Shown piece by piece: positions 22,901-31,900 of a stretch of DNA of 64,000 bases. Below the pieces are notes generated by a model. The model saw only the letters and a program-made list of their open reading frames with translations. It did not search any database and was not told the origin of the DNA. The stretch comes from Streptomyces iranensis (GTDB taxonomy: Bacteria; Actinomycetota; Actinomycetes; Streptomycetales; Streptomycetaceae). Within the stretch, counting starts at the first letter, position 1. Each line of letters starts with the position of its first letter. The stretch lies in contig NZ_JAGGLR010000020.1 in the NCBI RefSeq assembly GCF_017874715.1, forward strand, positions 1-64,000, in the 5' to 3' direction. Made by a program: the position numbers and the translations under genes.

Positions 22901-25900
22901 TTCCGCCCGTCCGGGGTCGGCGCTGCCCGTCGTGGACTGCTTCTCCGCGGTGGCGCTCCGCGCGTTCCGCACCTCGCGGAAGAGGGGGGTGTCGACGGCG
23001 TCCGCCTCGAAGCGTGTCCAGTCGATGTCCGCGACCGCGAGGAATGTCTCGTCGAGGTCCAACGCCTGCTGGAGCGCCGAAATCGCCAGCTCGGGGGACA
23101 TGGCCAGCATCCCCGATCGGGTCATCTGCTCGCCGACCTCGCCCGTCACCAGGCCGCCTCCGGCCCAGGCGCCCCAGGCGACGGAGGTCGCCGGCAGGCC
23201 GTCCGCGCGCCGCTGCGACGCCAGCGCGTCGAGGTAGGCGTTGCCCGCCGCGTAGCTGCCCTGACCCGGGCCACCCAAAGTGCCCGCTGCCGAGGAGAAC
23301 AGTACGAACGCCGACAGGTCCATTCCGGCGGTCAGCTCATGCAGATTGCGGGCCGCGTCCACCTTCGGGCGCAGCACCCCGGCCGCGCGGCGCACCGTCA
23401 GCGCGTCCACCACACCGTCGTCCAGCACACCGGCGGTGTGCACCACGGCGGTCAGCGGGAACTCCCGCGGGATTCCATTCAGCACCGCGGCCAGCGCATC
23501 CCGGTCGGCCGCGTCACACGCCGCCACCGTCACCCGGGCCCCGAGGTCTTCCAGCTCCGCCTTCAACTCGGCGGCGCCCTCGGCCTCCATGCCACGACGG
23601 CTCGTCAATACCAGATGCCCGGCACCCGTACGCGCCAGCCACCGGGCCACATGGCCACCGAGCGCACCCGTACCACCGGTCACCAGCACCGAACCACTCG
23701 CACGCCACCCATCGGCGTCCGTGGCCTCCGGCGCCGAGGCCCGCACCAGCCGCTTCGCGAACACACCCGAGCCACGCACCGCGACCTGGTCCTCGGGCTC
23801 CGCACCGGCCAGCAGTCCGGCCAGGCGGGCCATCGCACGGCCGTCCATCGTCTCGGGCAGGTCCACGACGCCGCCCCAGCGCTGGGGGTATTCGGCCCCC
23901 ACGATGCGGCCCAGGCCCCACACCATCGTCTGCACCGGGCTCACCAGCCGGTCGGAGCGACCCACCGACACCGCGCCCCGAGTGCCGCACCACAGCGGAG
24001 CCACCACACCCGCGTCGCCCAGCCCCTGGACCAGGCCCACCGTCACCGCCAGCCCGGCCGGGACGACCTCGAAGGACTCATGCGCCGACTCGTCCAGCCC
24101 CAGCAGCGAGAACACACCCGCCACGTCCGAGGGCTCCATCGCCACGCCGTCCAGCGCCACGCGTAGCCGCTCCGTGATCGCCTCACGGCCATCCGCCGCT
24201 CCGACGACCACGCGAACCACATGCGCACCGCGCCCGGCCAGGCCATCCAGCACGGCGGCGACCAGAACATCGCCATCACAGGCTTCCGGAACGGCCACGA
24301 GCCAGGTGCCCGAGAGCGTCGTCTCGGAAGCGGACGCCAGGGGCTTCCAGACCGCCTTGTAACGCCAGCCGTCCACCGTGTTCTGCTCACGCCGCTGACG
24401 ACGCCAGGACGAGAGGGCCGGGAGCAACGCCGTCAGCGACGACTGCTGCGCCTCGTCCTCCACCTCCAACGTCCGCGCCAGCGCCTCCAAGTCCTCGCGC
24501 TCCACGGCCTCCCAGAACCGGGCGTCCACCGCGTCCGCACTCAAGCCGTCACCGGAGGCCGCCGCCTCGGCGGCCGAGAGGGCGTCCAGCCAGTACCGCT
24601 GCCGCTGGAAGGCGTACGTCGGCAGGTCGACCCGGTGGGCCCCGTTTCCGGCGAACACCTTCCGCCACTCGACGTCGGCCCCGTTGACATGAAGCTCGGC
24701 GGCAGAGGTCAGGAACCGCACCAGGCCACCTTCGTCGCGGCGCAGCGTGCCGATGACCACGGCCTGGGCCTCAACGGCCTCCACGGTCTGCTGAACGGGG
24801 AGAGTGAGCACGGGGTGCGGGCTCACCTCGATGAACACACCGTGACCGTTGTCGAGGAGAGTACGGGTGGTGGCCTCCAGCTCGACCGTCTGCCGCAGAT
24901 TGCGGTACCAGTACTCGGCGTCCAGACCGGCGGTGTCCACCAGCTCGCCGGACACCGTCGAGTAGAACGGCACCTCCGGCACCCGCGGCTCCAGGTCCCC
25001 CAGAACCTCCAGCAACTCCGCCCGAATCGCCTCCACATGCGCCGAGTGCGAGGCGTAGTCCACCGGAACCCGACGGACCCGGATCTCCTCGCCCTCCAAC
25101 CGCGCGACCATCTCATCCAGCGCGCCCGGGTCACCCGAGACCACGACCGAGCCGGGCCCGTTGACCGCCGCGACGGATATTCCACCGTCCCAGACGGCGA
25201 TCCGCTCCCTGGCCTGGTCGACCGACAGCCCGACGGACACCATGCCACCACGACCGGCAAGACCCGCCGCGATCGCCTGCGAGCGCAACGCCACCACCTT
25301 CGCGGCGTCCTGCAGCGAGAGCGCACCCGCCACACACGCCGCGGCAATCTCACCCTGGCTGTGCCCCATCACCGCATCCGGCTCCACACCCACCGAACGC
25401 CACAACTTCGCCAGCGACACCATCACCGCGAACAACACCGGCTGAACGACATCCACCCGGTCGAAGCCCGGAGCGCCCTCCGCGCCACGCAGCACATCCG
25501 TCAACGACCAGTCCACGTACGCCGACAGAGCCGACTCACACTCACCGATCGCCTCAGCGAACACCGGCGAGGACTCCAACAGCCCCACACCCATACCGAC
25601 CCACTGCGCCCCCTGCCCGGGGAAGACGAACACCGAACGGCCACGGACATCCGCCACACCGCGCGTCACACCCGAGGCACCCTCATCCCCGGCCAACGCG
25701 CCCAACCGCGCTAGCAGTTCCTCACGATCGGCGCCCGTCACCACCCCACGGTGCTCGAACACCGACCGCGACGTCGCCAGCGAGAACGCCACATCGGCGG
25801 CGCTCAGCTCCACCCGCTCGGCCACGAACTCCCGCAGCTGCTCGGCCTGCGCCCGCAGCCCCTCCGGGGTACGGCCGGACAGCAGCCACGCCACCGGACC

Positions 25901-28900
25901 ATCGGCAACCTCGGCCTCGGCCACCTCGGCCGCCTCGACCTCCGGAGCCTGCTCCAGGACGGCGTGCGCGTTCGTCCCGCTCACACCGAAGGACGACACG
26001 CCGGCGCGGCGCGGGTGTCCGGTCTCCGGCCAGGCCGTGGCCTCGGTGAGCAGTTCGATGTCGCCCGCAGTCCAGTCCACGTGCTGTGACGGCTCATCGA
26101 TGTGCAGCGTCTGCGGCAGCACACCGTGACGCATCGCCATCACCATCTTGATGACACCGGCCACACCGGCCGCCGCCTGCGAGTGGCCGATGTTGGACTT
26201 GATGGAGCCCAGCCACAGCGGCTGATCCTCCGGCCGCCCCTGACCGTAGGTGGCCAGCAGCGCCTGCGCCTCGATCGGGTCACCCAGCGACGTACCCGTA
26301 CCGTGCGCCTCCACCGCGTCGACCTCGGCGCCCGACAGGCGGGCGGTCTCGAGCGCTGCGCGGATCACCCGCTGTTGCGACGGGCCGTTCGGGGCGGTCA
26401 GGCCGTTGGACGCGCCGTCCTGGTTGACCGCCGAACCCCGGACGACGGCCAGCACCTCATGGCCTTTGCGCCGGGCGTCGGACAGCCGCTCCACGAGCAG
26501 CAGCCCGACGCCTTCGGCGAATCCGAATCCGTCGGCGCGATTGCTGAACGCCTTGCACTTGCCGTCCGCAGACAGCGCCCGCTGACGGCTGAAGTCCACC
26601 AGCCCGGCCTGTGTCGACATCACCGTCGCGCCACCGGCCAGCGCCATGTCGCACTCGCCCTGGCGCAGCGCCTGGACCGCCAGGTGCAGCGCGACCAGCG
26701 ACGACGAGCACGCGGTGTCGACCGTCACGGCGGGACCCTCAAGGCCCAGGGTGTAGGAGATCCGGCCGGAGGCCACGCTGCCCGCGCTGCCGGTGCCGAG
26801 GTATCCCTCGAAGCCCTCGGGAGCGTTCCCTTGCAGACGGGTGCCGTAGTCGTTGTACACGACGCCGACGAAGACACCGGTCCGGCTTCCCTTCGCCGTC
26901 TCGGGGTCGATACCGGCCCGCTCGAACGCCTCCCACGACGTCTCCAGCAGCAGCCGCTGCTGCGGGTCCATCGACAGCGCCTCACGCGGCGAGATCCCGA
27001 AGAACGCCGGGTCGAACTGGTCCGCCTCGTAGAGGAAGCCACCGTTGCGGGCGTAGTACGTGCCCTCGCGCGCGGGGTCCGGGTCGTACGTCGACTCGAG
27101 GTCCCAGCCACGGTTGGACGGGAGCGACGACGTGGCATCGGTGCCCGCCATCACCAGCTGCCACAGCTCCTCGGGCGTCCGCACATCACCGGGGAAGCGG
27201 CAGCTCATGGCGACGATCGCGATCGGGTCGTCGTCCGTGCGCGCCGGGGCGCCGGAGGATCCGCCCGCCGTCGGTGCCGCGATGGCCGTGTCCTGCGCCC
27301 CGAGGATCTCCGAGCGCAGATAGCCCGCCAGTACGGTCGGGTTCGGGTAGTCGAAGACGAGCGTGGCCGGGAGGCGCAGACCCGTTTCCGCGCTCAGACG
27401 GTTCCGCAGTTCCACGGCGGTGAGCGAGTCGAAGCCCAGCTCCTTGAAGGGCCGCCCGACCTCCACTGTGTCCGACTTGCTGTGTCCCAAGGCCGCGGCC
27501 ACCTGGATGCGGATCAGCTCTTCGAGCAGGAACTGCTCCTGGTCCGCCTCGGACATGCTGAGCAGTCGCCGCCGCAGCCGGGCGGCGACGTCGTCGCCGT
27601 CCGCGTCTCCGGCGCCCGCGACACGCCGGACCGTCATCCCCGGTACGACGTTGCGGAAGAGGGCGGGGAGTTCGGCGCCCTGCGCACGCAGCGCCGGGAT
27701 GTCCAGCCGGAAGAGAACGGGGACCACCGCGTCCGAGACCAGAGCGGCGTCCAACAGCTCAAGCCCCTCGTCCGTGGCCAGTGGCAGCACGCCCGAGCGG
27801 GATATTCGCTGGATGTCGTCCTCGCCGAGGTGTCCGGTCATGCCGCTGGCCTCGGCCCACAGACCCCACGCCATCGACACACCCGACAACCCTTGAGCCC
27901 GACGCCACGACGCCAGACCATCCAGGAACACATTCGCCGCCGCATAGTTGCTCTGCCCCGCACCACCCAACACACCAGCGGCCGACGAGAACAGCACGAA
28001 CGCCGACAGGTCCAGCCCGGCAGTGAGCTCGTGCAGATTCCATGCCGCGTCCACCTTCGCCCGCAGCACCGGCTCAACCCGCTCACGCGTCAACGACGTC
28101 AACAACCCGTCATCGAGCACACCCGCCGCATGCACCACACCGCTCAGGGCGAAGTTGTCCGGCAACCCCGACAGCACCCCGGCCAGAGCCTCACGATCGG
28201 CAGCGTCACACGCCTCGATCAACACCTCAGCGCCCGCCGCCTCCAGCTCAGCACGCAGCTCCGCAGCGCCCTCAGCCTCCGCACCACGACGGGAGAGCAG
28301 CACCAGCTTGTCCACACCGTGCCCGGCCACCAGGTGCCGGGCCACCAAACCACCCAACACACCCAACCCACCCGTCACCAACACCGCACCCGAGCCAAAC
28401 CCACCCGGCTCCACCGTGCCCGGCGACGGCACCCGGCCCAGACGCGGCACCCGCACCGCACCCGACCGCACCACCACCTGCCCCTCACCCAGACCCAACA
28501 CCCCAGGCAACACACCCTCGACACCATCCACGTCATCGGTGTCCACCAACACCAGACGCCCGGGATTCTCCGCCTGCGCGGACCGCACCAGACCCCACAC
28601 CGCAGACCCCGCCATATCCGCCACACCATCACCCGCGTCAACAGCACCGCGAGTCACCACCACCAACCGCTCACCAGCACGACCCTCATCCGCCAACCAC
28701 CCCTGCACCCGCTCCAAAACCTCAAACACACGCCCATACACCTCACCCACCACATCCACACCACCAGCCACCACCCGCATGACCTCAACCCCCGCCGCGA
28801 CCTCACCACCCGCAACCACAACCCCCGGCGCATCCACCCACTCCACCCGGAACAACGCATCCCGCGCCACCCCACCCACCGCACTCAACTGATCCGCATC

Positions 28901-31900
28901 AACCGGCCGCAACACCAACGACTCAACCGACGCCACCCCACGCCCCGACTCATCCCCCACCCACACCGACACCGCATCCGACCCCACACCCACCGACGCC
29001 AACCGCACCCGCAACGCCGTCGCACCCACCGCATCCAACGCAAACCCACGCCACGAAAACGGCAGCAAACTCCCCGAACCACCCGCCAGACCCTCACTCA
29101 CACCCATCGCATGCAACGCCGCATCAAACAACGCCGGATGCAAACCAAACTGCCCCGCCCGCTCCCACTCCTCCTCCGGAAGCCCAACCTCAGCGAACAC
29201 CTCACCCCCACGCCGCCACGCACGCCGCAACCCCCGGAAAACAGGCCCATACTCCAACCCGTTCTCCGCAGCCCGCACATACTCACCCGACACATCAACA
29301 ACTTCAGCCCCCACCGGAGGCCACACACCAAAGTCGAACTGAGCCTCGGAGACGGACACGGCCGAACCGAGCACACCATGGGCGTGCCGCACCCATGCCG
29401 CACCCTCACCGTCCGCTTCCTCCCGCGAGAACACACTCACCTCACGGAAGCCGGAGGCATCCGCCTCGCCCACCTCGACCTGAAGGTGCACCCCACCCTG
29501 CTCGGGCAGGATCAGCGGCGCCTCCAGGATCAGTTCCTCAACCCGGCCACAGCCGACCTGGTCCCCCGCCCGTACCACCAGCTCGACAAAGGCCGTCCCC
29601 GGCAGCAGCACGATCCCATGCACGGCGTGATCCGCCAGCCACCCATGCGTGGCCAACGACAGCCGCCCGCTCAGCAGCACCCCGCCACCGCTCGCCAACG
29701 ACACCACGGCACCCAGCAACGGATGCCCCAGCGAGCCCAGCCCCACCGAACCCACATCGCCCACACCCGCGGGCGCGTCAAGCCAGAAGCGCTCGTGCTG
29801 GAAGGCGTACGTCGGCAACTCAACGCGGCGTGCGCCGTGGCCGACGAACACCTTCCGCCAGTCGACGCCGGCCCCGCTGACATGAAGCTCGGCGGCGGAG
29901 GTCAGGAACCGCTCAGGACCGCCCTCGTCGCGCCGCAGCGTCCCCACGATCACGGCCCGCTGCTCGGCGGCCTCCACGGTCTGCTGCACCGGCAGGGTCA
30001 ACACCGGATGCGGGCTCACCTCGACAAACACGGTGTGGCCCTCGTCGAGCAGAGTGCGGGTGGTGGACTCCAGCTCAACCGTCTGCCGCAGGTTCCGATA
30101 CCAGTACTCCGCGTCCAGCCCAGCCGTATCCACCAGCTCACCGGACACCGTCGAGTAGAACGGCACCTCCGACGAACGCGGCGCCAAGTCCGCCAGAACC
30201 CTCAGCAGCTCCTCGCGAATCCCCTCCACATGCGCCGAGTGCGACGCGTAATCCACCGGAACCCGGCGAACCCGCACCTCCTCACCCTCGAACTCCGCCA
30301 CCATCTCGTCCAACGCATCCGGATCACCCGCCACCACGACAGAACCCGGACCATTCACCGCCGCCACCGAAATCGCCCCACCCCACCGGGCAAGACGCTC
30401 CTCCACCCGCACCACCGGCAACCCCACCGACACCATGCCGCCACGTCCGGCAAGACCCGCCGCGATCGCCTGCGACCGCAACGCCACCACCTTCGCGGCG
30501 TCCTGAAGTGAGAGCGCACCCGCGACACACGCCGCGGCGATCTCACCCTGACTGTGCCCCATCACCGCATCAGGCTCCACACCCACCGAACGCCACAACT
30601 TCGCCAGCGACACCATCACCGCGAAAAGAACAGGCTGCACCACGTCCACCCGGTCAAAACCGGGAGCACCCGCAACCCCACGCAACACATCAGTCAACGA
30701 CCAGTCCACATACGCAGACAGAGCCGACTCACACTCACCAACCGCCTCAGCGAACACCGGCGAAGACTCCAGCAACCCCACCGCCATACCCACCCACTGC
30801 GCCCCCTGCCCCGGGAACACAAACACCGAACGACCAGGCGTTTCGGCGTCCTTCCCGCGCACCACACCGGGGAGCTCGGCGCCCTCGGCCACCGCCGCCA
30901 GGCGTTCGAGGAGTTCCTCACGGCTGGTTCCGGTCACCACGGCGCGCTGCTCGAACGCGTACCTGGTCGTGGCCAGCGAGAGCGCCACATCGGCGGCGCC
31001 CAGCTCCGCGCGCTCGGCCACGAACTCCCGCAGCCGCCCGGCCTGCTCCCGCAGCGCCGCGTCGGTCTTGCCCGAGACCACCCACGCCACCGGGCCCGCG
31101 ATACCCGCGACGCCACCGTCAGCGGGCTCCTCGGCCTCAACCTCGGCCGTCCCGGCCTCCGGGGCCTGCTCCAGGATCACATGCGCGTTCGTCCCGCTCA
31201 CACCGAACGAGGACACACCGACCCTGCGCGGCTCGCCCGTCTCCGGCCACGGCGTCGACTCGGTCAGCAGCTCGATCTCGCCCTCGGACCAGTCGACGTG
31301 GCTCGACGGGGCGTCGACGTGCAGCGTCTTCGGCAGCACGCCGTGCCGCATCGCCATGACCATCTTGATGACGCCGGCGACACCGGCAGCGGCCTGTGTG
31401 TGGCCGAGGTTCGACTTCAGCGAGCCCAGCCAGAGCGGCCGCCCCTCCGGCCGGTCCTGCCCGTACGTGGCCAGCAGCGCCTGGGCCTCGATCGGGTCGC
31501 CCAGCGTAGTACCCGTACCGTGTGCCTCGACCGCGTCGATCTGGCTGGGGGTCAGCTCACAGTTTTCCAAAGCCTGCCGGATGACGCGGCGCTGTGACGG
31601 GCCGTTGGGAGCCGTCAGACCGTTGCTCGCGCCGTCCTGGTTCACGGCGGAGCCGCGTACCACCGCCAGGATCTGGTGCCCGTTGCGCCGGGCGTCGGAC
31701 AGCCGCTCCACCAGCAGCACACCGATGCCCTCGGACCAGGTGGTGCCGTCGGCTCCGTCGGCGAACGCCTTGCAGCGGCCGTCCGCGGCCAGTCCGCGCT
31801 GGCGGCTGAAGGTGACGAAGCCCTTGGGGCTCACCATGACCGTCGCACCGCCGACCAGCGCCATGGAGCACTCGCCCTGGCGCAGCGCCTGCGCGGCCAG

